NCBI GenBank assembly: GCA_040954595.2
Contig: CM082593.2
Coordinates: forward strand, 1,054,001 to 1,118,000
DNA from: Balanoglossus misakiensis
Taxonomy: Eukaryota > Hemichordata
Direction: 5' to 3'
DNA: 64,000 nucleotides
The translations under genes were made by a program, and so were the position numbers. Position 1 is the first letter of the stretch. Every line of letters starts with the position of its first letter. Shown piece after piece: positions 1-11,300 of this stretch. The notes under the pieces were generated by a model. It ran no database searches. It worked only from the letters and a program-made list of their open reading frames with translations, and was not told where the DNA came from.

Positions 1-138
1 GTACGGTATTCTTATGCTGTCATCTCACACGAGTACTCGTGTACTATACTCCTTGGTATATCCAATGAACTATTTTGGGCCAAATTCACCAATCAATGAT
101 CTCACCAGTGACGTTATTTTGTATTTTCTTTCCTGCAG

Positions 139-3100
139 TACCAGCTGATGTGCCAGAAATTCAGATAATAAATGCCACAGAAGGTTCTAATTACAAGTAT
201 AACATTTCTTGCAAAGTATCAAGAGCTAAACCAAAGGCTGAACTCTTATGGTCGACCCGCGACGCACGAGATTTCATTGAATCGTCTGGAGAAAATAACG
301 ATACGACGCATCAGACATTGAGCAGTGTCACGGTCTTACACACTTGCGATTCCTATCAACATCAGATAAATATTTCTTGTCGTACTCAACAAGATCATTT
401 CAATGAAAGCAGGGAATCATGGACCATCATCCCAAAGTACTGCGCCATTTCTGAAGGTATGACTAATCTCAAGGCCATTTTCATTACCCCTATGTGACTT
501 TTACATCCTGGCATTTTATTGGTATGTGTATTTCGAGTTGAAACTCTAGAACAAAATAACATTGAAGTTTATGTTACAAAGGAGTGAATGTTTTATTTAA
601 ACGTCGAACGATTTGTGACGTCATTCCAACAAAACAGCTGGGTGTAAGGTTACTCAGGGGTCATGAAAGTGGCATAATTTAACTGAATAGCCAAGTCCCA
701 GATGTTCAAAATGAATTCGTCCAATGTTGTTCTTCCATTTTGCTAGACCTCGTGGGCACTTTATGTAAAGCATGTTACCTAACAACTCGCGTATGTCACG
801 CGAAAGGAATGAGTCAGGTGCACGGTCACGGGGCTCGTAACTTGTGAGATTATGTCCAATTATGACAACTGGCAATCTGACATGTATTCTCGTTTCATTT
901 TCACAGGCAGTTGTATAATCGTTTTCCTGACCACAATTATGTTTTGTGTTGGTGTTACTCTAATCGTTACGACTACGTAGTAAGTAGGCCTACTTAAATT
1001 TCTTTAGCCTCCACCGTGAGACAGTCTTGCTAATGTTTGTATGTCTGTGTGTGTGTGTGTGTGTCTGTGTGTTTGTTTGTCTGTCTGTCTGTCTGTCTGT
1101 CTGACATTATCACGAACCAAATCGGGTGGAATGTATAAACAACAAACTGCAATTTTCAATATTTAATGAACTTCTATGGTAACAGATCTAGATGTGTTCC
1201 CGATATTACTACACCGAAATTAATGAAACTCAACTTTAACTAATAATATTTTATTACCTTTTCCAAGGTTATAAAATGTCATATTAGTTAAAGTTGCATC
1301 TTCTATCTCATGGTACACAGGAATTGAAGGTTTACCAGGCAAAGACTCGTACATAGCCGACGTTGTCCTGTTCAACTTTGAACAGCAGAATGAGGAGACC
1401 AGTATATGGCCGAAGATTGAGCACTTTTCATAATCTCTACATCTATGTCATTATCATAGCCTCTCCATATATATGCGTAACGAAATCTGATTCGAACTAA
1501 CCATTTTCCGATAGATAGGCGGTTTATATATGGAGGACATTCTCGATCGGTACAAAAGACAACCAATACTTGGCCACTTGTGTTAAACTGCACTAAAGTT
1601 ACATATACATATATGCACCTATTCCCGTTTCATACAAAGCTTGATTGCATTATTTGGCAACCAACCCGTACTAAAGTAATTACCAAGTTTCGTGAGGGCA
1701 ATGCGTGGAAAATCAATTGTCGCGTTCAGCAATGCAGATTTATCTAGATAGAGAACGTTGAAATTGTCTGTCTTTTGTGACCAGGTTGCATATATATTTG
1801 TTTTTTTAGTAGAAAATTAATAAAGTTTCGTTTAAATGTTTAACTAATAAGCGAACTACGCCTATACTAGTACGTGTCTTTTGTGTTCCTATTTGTTCTC
1901 CGACTCTATTTTTGGGGAAAGTTAGACAGTCATTTTCATTCATGTACCTCACTATCACCATCTCCGGAAGATTTAAAATGTTACTCGAAACAAACACATG
2001 TAATCATATTTTACGTTGACAATGGTGGCGCTGTCATCAACGTGCGGCGCGGAAAATAGAACGAAAGGCCTTCTTGGGGTCGTGGGGGTATGCGTAATCC
2101 GGAAAAACCCACTTCACATAATACTAGGTACTTCAAAGTATTGAAACTTCCAGGTAACGTATCTCAATAGAGTTTTGACGAAAGTTTGTCAGCAATTGTC
2201 TGTGCCAGAACAGGCGTGGTGATAAGAAGGCATCGTGGCATGACGGGAAGTCTGGAAAATCAGATATCGAAACGAAGTAATGTTGCTAGTGGAGACAACT
2301 GCAACACAGCCTACTGTCATATCCGTAAGACAATCGAAGACAGAAGCAAGATTTCGCTTTTAAAGTTTCACGATGAAGGAGGGTTACAACTCAACTGGAA
2401 ACCATGATTCAAGCCCCACCTTGAAGCAACAAACAAATCGTACGTATGCGCCATTTCAGAGAATTGTATCAGCGTAAAATCTGCACGGTGAATGCTTTTT
2501 CGACGCGGTTTGAGGTATCACGACAGTGAAAATCATAACATTACATTGAGCTTTTACTTCATCTGAAAACTGGCTTAAAAGTTTTTTTTTTGTACTTTAA
2601 TGTGGCAACGTATAGTAAATCTTGCAGTTTTGACTTTGGTTTGTAAAAAATGAGAACGGTCGAAGTCACCAAAATCTGAGATGATATCTAATCTTCATTG
2701 ATTGATTGATTGACTGGTTGGTTGATTGATTTTATACGAACGTGCAACTATGGAAAAATACTCTCTTATCACCTCCAACTTCCATACATGTCTTCATTCA
2801 TATGTTATTGCAGTTTTCTATGTAGGAGAGCCGAACTACGTCGTTTTATTTACCTGCGTTGGTGGCGGCGCAGTTCTCACCTTACTGCTGGGCACGCTGG
2901 TATTGATCGCCCAAAGACGACAGCGGGCGCCGTTGCCGCGTAAGTATCCTTGCAAATCCATATTCATGTTCACATCATAGACACTGGGTCTATGGTTGCA
3001 AGTTCTGTAAACAAGGTGAACACGACATTTCCTGGAATTAATACACCTTAAAATGAGTCAAACAAAGTCGTCGGTTTCGGCAACACTTATGTCTGTTCCA

Positions 3101-5843
3101 AAATAACTTAATTTCAGGGAAATGTTTTCCTAATGCCGTTACTTTACGATTCTATTGTCTATGTTTTCCAATGAACTCAAAACACATAAATATACATGTT
3201 TCTACACGTTCCCATTTCCTTTGACCAAGATTCGAAAGAAGGTGTATGATTGTCGTTTGATGGCGCTCTCATTAGTTTCCTAAGAACTGATTGCTCCCTC
3301 AGTTCTCGTTGATAAATTTACACTTTTGTTATGAAGTATTTATATCATGATAATCAGTTAGCAGTAAGATGAAGATGGAAAGCAATTTGTAATTTGATTA
3401 TTATAGCAGAGCAACAGACAGAAGACATATACGAAAATATGTTGGAAATGGGTATTCGTCATAATGTGATCCATGCTGAAGGTAACGATGCTGGTGACGA
3501 AGGCAGCGACGACGGGTCCAGGGACGACGACGGAGTTGACGAAGACGTGTACGATGACGCTGCGAGTACAGACATGTTACAGACACGTGTAAGAATTGAA
3601 AAATAACTTCGATCATATTCATACGTCCAGTCTATAATTATGTAACCAAACAGTTGCTTTTAGTTTTCAGCAATTTCGTGTTGGTTATTTTACTTGAATT
3701 AACAGGATCCCTCTATCACGTGAGTGATTTTAACTGTTTTTCAAACGTGCTATTTTACAAACAGGAATTGGGTTCGGAGGGACGCTACACTGAACCAGAC
3801 CCTCGGGCTATCTGTAACCATGAATATGTGCGACCGGGGCTAAGAGTTTATGAGGTTGGACGTGATCGAGTTCACATTTCGGGCACTATACACGATGGAA
3901 GATTTTGCCAAATTCACGTTGGCGAGGCTTGGTTTGTTGGTGGTATGGACGGAACAACCAAAGTTGCTATTAAGATTCCAAAAGGTAACTTTCAACCGCG
4001 TACGTCGAGCCATTTTCCCTGCGGGGATTCATAATCTAGCCATACAAATTGGCCACCACAACGTGTTCATGTTGCTATAAAGTAATCAAATCGCTTTTCA
4101 CTCAGTGTCATTATATTTTGTTTGACTTTAATACACAGAGGTTGAAGATTCTGTCACTCAATATGGTAGGATACGTCGTGAAATTGAATTGGTGAAATCA
4201 CTGTCTTCAAATGAGAATATCACAACGTTCCTGGGATGTTGCACACAATTAGGTATTTGATAAGAATCTTGATGTTCGTTGATTTGTATGTCGGTTACCC
4301 AGGATTTTTGGTTCATGAACTTATTTATCAAAATACTTTAAAAAATATTTTTTACACAGACCCAGCGTACTTGATAATGGAGTATGCGTCATACGGGAAT
4401 CTCAAGACGTTTCTGACTGAAAACTGGGCGAGATACGGACCAAGTGACAATGAGGGTGACTCGAAGAGATTGCGATTGTCATTTGCTGTTGACATTGCAA
4501 ATGGGATGAAGTATCTAGCTACAAAGGGGGTAAGCTGATATTTCATTATGATATCAATAACTGATTCTAAGTGGTAAGATTCCACCGACTTTGACAGATT
4601 ATGACCTTAAACGTAATTCTTGTGTATATTTATTTCTCTACAGATAGTCTACAGAGCCCTTGCTGCCAAACGCGTGCTCGTTTGCGACAGTAAACTATGC
4701 AAGATTTCCAATTTTTCCTACGCCAGCGGTGTAATTGACGAGACAAAGGCGTTCAACAGGACATCGCAGGTATAACTCATATACCAGTATACCTTTTATT
4801 TTGGTGGGGCTATGCAACCAGCAACTAAGGTAACCGTTTGGCAATACAGATGACAACAGGAATTCATTTTCTCTTATCTCTTTGACTGGGTGAACATCAA
4901 AGTTTGATGAAAACTGGGAAATGGCAAAATAGAAAATGGAAATTCTAATGAGACTTGCAATTTATTTTTAATAAGGGTGGGCTTCCGTGTCCCTGGCTTG
5001 CCCTGGAAACTTTAACACATGGTACTTTCAACACGAAGACAGACATCTGGTCATTCGGTGTTGTATTATGGGAAATTGAATCCGGAGGTAAAATTTTATA
5101 TTTTATTTTAAGCTACAAAGAAACGTTATATAACTTTCTGTGATTAGAGTTTTTGTTGGTAGAGTTTTGAAAATACAAGTACGTCAGGTTTGTTTGAATA
5201 CGACTGATTTCCTTGGAAACTGACTATTTGCCAATGTAAGATTAACAAGTAAAAACCCTATGTGGGCCAAGTAAATATGTAGTAATATTTTGCCTGTGTG
5301 CAGGATGTGATCCTTACAGTGAGCTGGACAACAGTGATCTCATAATGAAATTAAGAAGAGGCCACAGGTTGTCGAAACCAGACTGTTGCGAAGATAGGCT
5401 GTGAGTACAATTGCCGAGTTAAAGTTTGAAAAGTGACGCATTGATCAAAGGCAGCAAGACAGTCTGCCTTTTCTCTTACTGATATCGGAATTACGGCATC
5501 TGCATTCATGATGATAGCACTGGGTGAAAGTTCTGATCTTCCACTCACACAATGCGTAATCGTGTTTTATTTAGATACAACCTGACACAGTCCTGCTGGG
5601 CGAAAAAACCTCGCGACCGACCAACATTTTCAAACCTCTTGGACAGGTTGAAAGAGCTCAGAGATTACAGTGACGTAAGTTTTACTCTACAAAATAATGT
5701 CCTCTCTTTCTCTCCCCCGGGCCCTCTCTTTCTCTCTCACTCCAGTCAATTTCGTTCGTGTGTCATGTCACCGTGTATTCATTTGAAAATAACACAAGTC
5801 TGTTTCTTTCCAGGAAACAGTCCCATTGCAAACGTTTGACTGA
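139..5843 (+). CDS. Ig-domain receptor with tyrosine-kinase-like (pseudokinase) domain, 5' end outside window
   Basis: Exons read from the sequence: 139-456, 2814-2939, 3407-3588, 3765-3984, 4139-4252, 4360-4529, 4644-4769, 4976-5087, 5304-5400, 5575-5674, 5814-5843 (TGA). All have AG/GT borders and the frame is kept throughout. Exon 139-456 is a phase 1-1 Ig-like domain (Cys, Trp, Cys spacing). Exon 2814-2939 gives one membrane helix followed by QRRQR. Exon 3407-3588 is an acidic juxtamembrane segment with a YEN motif. The kinase domain keeps VAIK, the alphaC Glu (REIEL), the hinge IMEYASYGNL, DIWSFGVVLWE and the C-lobe CW..KPRDRPTF. HRD reads YRA, the catalytic-loop Asn is Arg, DFG reads NFS, and APE reads ALE. 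By family knowledge this fold is a receptor tyrosine kinase; loss of both Asp residues and the Asn predicts no phosphotransfer. The subfamily is not assigned. More N-terminal exons must lie upstream of base 1. Confidence 0.9.
907..980 (+). other. Possible alternative terminal exon with a second transmembrane segment
   Basis: After a good acceptor (TTTTCACAG, ending 906) the frame continued from the Ig exon reads a strongly hydrophobic run (CIIVFLTTIMFCVGVTLIV) and then a TAG at 978-980. A donor-like GTAAGT starts at 980, but joining there leaves a phase that does not fit the next exon at 2814. Spliced directly after 456 it would make a membrane-anchored Ig protein lacking the kinase domain. 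This is inference from phase and hydrophobicity only. Confidence 0.4.
1043..1103. repeat. (TG)n/(TCTG)n microsatellite
   Basis: Alternating TG followed by repeated CTGT units, within the long intron 457-2813 of the receptor gene. Apart from this, the inverted repeat at 1231-1296 and the possible exon at 907, I see nothing else in that intron. Confidence 0.9.
1231..1296. repeat. 15-bp perfect inverted repeat
   Basis: CAACTTTAACTAATA at 1231-1245 is exactly complementary to 1282-1296, with a 36-base AT-rich loop. It lies in an intron of the receptor gene. It could be the remnant of a small terminal-inverted-repeat element or a chance hairpin. Confidence 0.6.
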
Positions 5844-5922
5844 CGTGAGAATTCTGCCGCTGCCTTCGCAAGAGAATCAACGATAGCATCCCACAGACAA
5901 CACATACATGTAGATGCATAAA

Positions 5923-5928
5923 CAATAA
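5923..5928 (+). terminator. Polyadenylation signal of the receptor gene
   Basis: AATAAA 80 bases after the stop codon at 5843. Confidence 0.65.
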
Positions 5929-6301
5929 ATAAACTCTACCTGTTTTCCAACCACATTACACGTTCAACTTCACATAAACTCCGTAGTCTGTCTCCGTAGT
6001 TTAACACGTCACCGCAAATGCTGACACGACACTCGGTTCCAACTTGACGACGTCGTATGCTGGCCATATATTGCTCTGGTCCTCTGCTCCTAGCTGGGCC
6101 GGGGCTGTGCAACGGGTAAGGTCGAGCACCCAGACTAAATTGAGAGTCGCTCTCGCCGGAAGCCACAGCCATGTGAGCGATACGCGAGAACAACTCTGCG
6201 TGGAGATTGATGGGAATACGTTATCAGAGGTGCGGACAAACATCATAGGGTCAAGCACGGTCAATTGTCTGGCGTCTCTGCCTTGCACACCTGTTCCAAG
6301 A

Positions 6302-6394
6302 GTGCAGAGCGTAATTGACCAATCACAAGTGCTGAGGTCTACCTGTCTCATTTGTGCGGAAAGTAATTGACCAATCAGAATTGTCGGGGTCTAC
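6302..6394. repeat. Two 41-bp direct repeats containing CCAAT
   Basis: Units 6302-6342 and 6354-6394 share GTAATTGACCAATCA and end in GTCTAC, offset by 52 bases. Each contains a CCAAT pentamer. This may be a diverged tandem duplication; a promoter role is not shown, because the flanking genes both end here. Confidence 0.6.
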
Positions 6395-6643
6395 ATTAAT
6401 TGCAAAACAGAGAGGATAAACTCGATTGCCTCCGTGTCGGTTTGAAGGCACTGAATATCGCCATCTTTGACTTTGTTACCTGGAAACCGTAGTATGCAGT
6501 GTTATATTTAGACTGGTCTTGTTTTTTTCAGCTGGACTGAGAAAGACTTTATGTGTGATACTTTTCCACTGTTCTATCTTTGTATTAATACGAAAACTAT
6601 CATACACCAAGACTCGTATGATGTTATTGAAATAAAACATACT

Positions 6644-6649
6644 TTTATT
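6644..6649 (-). terminator. Polyadenylation signal of the SGNH-protein gene
   Basis: TTTATT on the plus strand (AATAAA on minus), about 255 bases beyond the stop codon at 6905. Confidence 0.6.
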
Positions 6650-6904
6650 ATGAAACAAAACCAACTAATACAACCGTTTTGTCTAGGCAAATATCTATGT
6701 CATCGTCCAGGTCAATTTTAGGCCCCTCATTGGTGTGCGGGGAGCTTATTGCAACCTCCTGCACGACCTTGGAATATTATCTTGTCAGACAAAGTAGGTT
6801 CGGGTGCATACCTGTGTAGAAGACGAATGCTAAGTAGGACAACAAGCTACGTACTCGCCTGGTATGTTGCCATGGGGACTAGTATAGCGGATGAAAATTC
6901 ATTT

Positions 6905-8356
6905 TTACAAACTGTAAGAGGTCATGATAGCGGCAAGTTGAAACAAACCCTTTTTCAGTGCAACGATTGTCAGGCTATGCGAACCGGGTGAAAGTCTACT
7001 CGATATGCGTTGTGTCAGAGTGACGCCAAAGCTCCATTTTCCATTGACGACAACCGTGGACATCTTGTCTCCGTCGAGATAAACTTGAGCTTTGCCACAT
7101 TTTGGACAGCCAAACGTTGCGATGGAAACCGTGCATCTGAAATTTTCATACGGTTCATTGGTGAAACGAAAAGTAATAGAATTGTCTGTCTTGTCGCTCT
7201 TCCAAAACTGCTTTACATCTGTTCTATTTGGGTCTGCTTTCCCGTCAGGTGTCCAAAGCGTCCATCCACGTACAGCGACTGGTTGCAGATTCCCTAGGCT
7301 TTTGCGTTTAGTGGTCAACGCGGTCCAGCAATTTGGTCGATAAATCACGGCAGTCTTGAACAGAGGTTTAGGGATCCTATCCCTTTGTGGGTAACTCTGC
7401 TCTGCTCTTTCTGAAAGCACATTGTTGATCGATTTGGTCAGATTCCCGAGAACGCTCCTGAAAAGTTCACAAATAAAGATCCCCATCATTTTATGAGCTT
7501 TTGGATTAGGGTGGTTGTCTTTGGTACTTACGGTTAGATCAGTGATTTTGAATTTGGGGCTTTGAACTTGAGGACATACCGCATCAGGCATACTTATTGA
7601 CGGGATGTTATAATATTCGCTCAGGGGCACGCTTGCTACTTTCTCGTTGTTAATGCACGATTTCTTCTTCATTTGTTGTCCGTGTAAAAAGTTCACATAA
7701 ATGAGTTGTGGCTTTTTGGGAAGATCGATAATTATCCGAGTGAAATCTTCTTGAGCCCACGGTCCGACTTTCTTCATGAAATCATTAGCTGCGAATTCCC
7801 ACAGAACAATGTCCAGTTCTTCAATTTTTAAATGAGAACCAAAACAGTATGCATAATATCTGCTGTCCGTGGCACCGATTGCGGCGTTGTGGAGCATCAC
7901 GGGAATGTTCAAAACAGCTTGAATGGTTTCAGAGAATACATTTGCATAGGTGAATTTTCGGGCCGAAATCGAACCACCTGCTACGCCAACATGCAGAGTT
8001 CTGTTTGACGTCATAGCTTCGACTAGGATGCGCTGTAAATCGGACGTTGAAGTCATGTGCTTTAGTGCTTTCGTCACCATGATTGGGGTAACACCAAGCT
8101 TCGTCTTCTCTCGCGATATTTTTCTGTCAATATTCTTCATTGCTGTTTGAAGCCGATGTAACATGTCTGTCCAATTTCTCGACTCGACAGGCGGTGTACC
8201 ATTATTGTGTGCATGCGCATATCGCATTACCAGTGTTGGGTCTCTGTACGGTCTTCCCGAGGAAAAGTAACCGATGTAGACAGCATACAGAAATATTGCA
8301 AACACAAACACATACTTGAGTCCACTCCAGGTTACAGTTCTATTGGGTCCTGTCAT
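6905..8356 (-). CDS. Type II membrane protein with SGNH/GDSL-hydrolase-like domain (483 aa, single exon)
   Basis: An uninterrupted 483-codon frame, the only intronless gene in the window. Residues 14-31 form one hydrophobic helix after a short N-tail with an Arg, suggesting a type II (Golgi-style) signal anchor. The lumenal part carries SGNH-family landmarks in order: block I GVAGGSIS with candidate nucleophile Ser129, block II NAAIG (Gly161), block III WEFAAND (Asn191, Asp192) and block V KDNHPN (Asp280, His282). The Asp is two residues before the His rather than the usual three. A Cys-rich C-terminal domain (about 345-483, with CPKC) follows. By analogy with membrane SGNH proteins that add or remove acyl groups on glycans it may be an esterase or acyltransferase, but no substrate can be read from the sequence. 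The start at 8356 is the first ATG and precedes the signal anchor. Confidence 0.8.
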   Translation of the reverse strand: MTGPNRTVTWSGLKYVFVFAIFLYAVYIGYFSSGRPYRDPTLVMRYAHAHNNGTPPVESRNWTDMLHRLQTAMKNIDRKISREKTKLGVTPIMVTKALKHMTSTSDLQRILVEAMTSNRTLHVGVAGGSISARKFTYANVFSETIQAVLNIPVMLHNAAIGATDSRYYAYCFGSHLKIEELDIVLWEFAANDFMKKVGPWAQEDFTRIIIDLPKKPQLIYVNFLHGQQMKKKSCINNEKVASVPLSEYYNIPSISMPDAVCPQVQSPKFKITDLTVSTKDNHPNPKAHKMMGIFICELFRSVLGNLTKSINNVLSERAEQSYPQRDRIPKPLFKTAVIYRPNCWTALTTKRKSLGNLQPVAVRGWTLWTPDGKADPNRTDVKQFWKSDKTDNSITFRFTNEPYENFRCTVSIATFGCPKCGKAQVYLDGDKMSTVVVNGKWSFGVTLTQRISSRLSPGSHSLTIVALKKGLFQLAAIMTSYSL

Positions 8357-11300
8357 TCCGCAAGCTTACTTTGGTACCTGTTCAATGGAAAATGGTTGAG
8401 TTTGGAATACAAGTTCTGATCTACCGTCTGCATATGCTGAGGACAGATAATATGCTAACGTCACCAATTCAAAGTAATGTAAATTTTATGAATTACAAGG
8501 TGCCCACGCCCAGAAGTTTACTACAGCAGCCGAACAAAAGTTGTTTGCGTTTTCAATTGATCACTTGTTGTCTCTTTTGGAAGCCCGTGTGACTGTGACG
8601 ATTATTGTGAATACACTTCTACAATGCTATTCCCATTTCAAAGTCACTGACACCTGGTTTCCAGGGGTCATTTCTGCCTTCCATTATATATCTGTGCCTT
8701 CTGATCCCTTTTCACACTGTGTTAGCTGTCAACGGACTATACTTCATTTGCTTTCGAGTATAAGAGACCCTTCTCAAGACTGACAAATGCTCAAATGCAG
8801 TTGAAGTGGAACACACACCTAGAAATCTCCCAAATACGCTATTATGTGAATCATGACCACGATAATTACACTTTAATACTGGTAATATAATTACGGCATA
8901 GCCTATATTAGTCTGATATAATGGTTAAATGTTCTCCAGCGCATTCAAGGATAATTGCTTAAACAATACATCGACAATGAACGAGCCTTTCCTCAGATAA
9001 AGGGAATTTTCTCAATATTTTTTTTCATCCAGGTTGCATTTCATGTGACCATGACAACGGGATCGTCAGGGTGACCGGCCTCTTTCATGAGCTAAAAGTA
9101 TCCAAGCGATCGACGAAGCTTGCTCAATATGGAATGTGATAGCTCGATCCTTAAAATTTTCAATTTCCTACCACTGTCTAATTTTCAGGCATATTTGGCT
9201 ACCGTCCTCCGCACGGCTTGGCCATCTCGTTCTGGGTAGGCCAACAGTCTGTCTATTGGTCACAGTCTCCCTAGTATTTCAGGAACTCCCCCCCCCTTCC
9301 GAAATAAACATACCTTGTTCAGCAGAGATGACCATCCTAAAGACAGGTCTGCAAACAGCCAATACTCTGCGCCTTACACGACGGGTATTGCTCAAATTCT
9401 TGTGTGCCCAGAAATGTTGAGCGCCATCTTTCCTTATTATGCGCAAAAGACATGTCACGTTCGTTTATTACGCCACACACACTGAGCCACTTAACATGAT
9501 CTGTGACGTCGAAGGCCGTATTCCTATCTGATTAACGCAAGAGACGACCAATCATCTGCGCAACGTAGCCGTGTTTTCAAAGGAGCAATTTTCTCAAAAA
9601 TGTAGGCCTATTGGTTTTGATATATGTGTAGGGGGCCTACCCATCGATCATTTTTTCTATAGCTAAGACTGCTTTGTTCCGTTTAATTCGATCGCGTACT
9701 GGTAAAGCACTCAAAATAAACTAAAGTTATTATATGCGGCCTATCTGCTAATGTCTACGACTATAACAAATATCAAATTCTTTACTTTTCCTGGTTTATG
9801 GGTAAATAATACGTTTAATGGTCACATGTCAAACTTTAATTTATAACTTATAAGCATGTTTTTGAATTACCCTGCCTGTTCATGTCTGGTAAGTTTTTCG
9901 AGAGCGAAAATCCGGTCTATAAGAGCTCGATTGGGGATGCCAGCGTGACGCACAAAAATGTTGCCTGTTGATTGATTAAATAAAACAGGACAGTGAAATT
10001 CCCTACGCGTCAATGCAGGGCTGAGACTGGAATGACTTTCCCTACAAAACATCAAACAATGTTGATGACATCACCGTAACCCAATCATAATGGAAGAAAC
10101 ATGTCACATGGTCATCATGTGTACGTACTCCACCTACGGCAACGCAACGCTATTTGGGGAAACCCCGCCCCTTTTGGAAATCCCCAAGAGCTAAAAATAG
10201 AACAGTTCATAGAAGCTGGGATTGTCGATATAGAAAATAACGAATTTCACGTCGTTTCGGCTCGATTCCGTACACAAGAAGATACAGGACGCTGAAGAAG
10301 GTGATAAAATACATATAGAAAAGGTGAGAATGTCGAAATCTCTTCAGAATGAGTGCAAAACGTTGTTGATCTACAGGATATTGTCGAAAACTTGAACGTT
10401 TCATGTATCGTCATGATCATCAGATGTGGTAGTTCCCACTAAAAATGGCGCTGGTGTTGTGTGTACGTTTACATATGCGTCGATCTGAGACGTACACAGT
10501 TAATGGCTGCAATATTCTGTCACGTTTATGTATGGTCTTGCCCTAACCGCCTGTTTTCAGCTCTAGTGTTTATCGTTCACTCGGTAGCTTGTGACTTTGC
10601 GACTCGATATGACCTCAGTGTTTATACTCTCACAGTCACAGTCTTAGGGAAAATGGACATCCATCATGATCGCTCAGCTAAATGTTATGCTAAATATGGC
10701 AAGACCCTAAACACAGTCCTTCCAATGTCCCCAGCTCAACTTGGATGAGTAAAGCCATGATCAGTCAAGTTTCCAAAGTTTATACGTAACCATGGTAACA
10801 GAGGCTCCTATTAAAGACCTTTGTATGGTTCCATATCAATGGTTTGCAATTACATGTGGAATGTTTTTGAGACATCCAATGACCCAGTTTTTGCATCATA
10901 ACATGAACTACTGACCTGTGTTGCAGATGAGAATTTTTGATCATTTTCTGATATATCTATATATATGGTGGGGTCACTATTAATTAAGTGTATATGTTTT
11001 TTTTTTTGCATTCTGGTTCCTCTCACCAGATATTGAATGAATGAATAAAGCATAACTGTTTACTTCCTCTGTTTAAACAGTTTGATGCATCAACTTTTTG
11101 AATATTTGAAACATACATGTACACTGTGCAAGGTACAAGATGTAAGATATTATTAATCCTACATGGTGTGCATGCACAGGGTGGGGCCTTTTGACCAACT
11201 TAATGTTTGAAGATTTGTTTATGAATCCTGTAAAATACAAGTCAATTTACTGCACAACTCTGTAACCTTTGACCACAATTCTCTTCACACACATGGGGCC

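Larger units (their letters stand above)
5844..6904. other. Intergenic tail-to-tail region
   Basis: Lies between the 3' end of the receptor gene (+) and the 3' end of the SGNH-protein gene (-). It holds an AATAAA for the receptor at 5923-5928, a 41-bp direct repeat pair at 6302-6394, and an AATAAA on the minus strand at 6644-6649. The open frames on both strands around 6001-6370 show no recognisable protein. Confidence 0.7.

Noticed and set aside
2186-2407. 73-codon plus-strand frame
   Set aside because: In the receptor intron, no domain signal, and no splice sites giving a compatible phase.
6001-6370. Overlapping open frames on both strands of about 110 codons
   Set aside because: No family resemblance in either; mutually overlapping; contains the 41-bp direct repeats.
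9136-9420. 94-codon plus-strand frame
   Set aside because: Low-information sequence with a poly-C run, no homology signal and no gene context.
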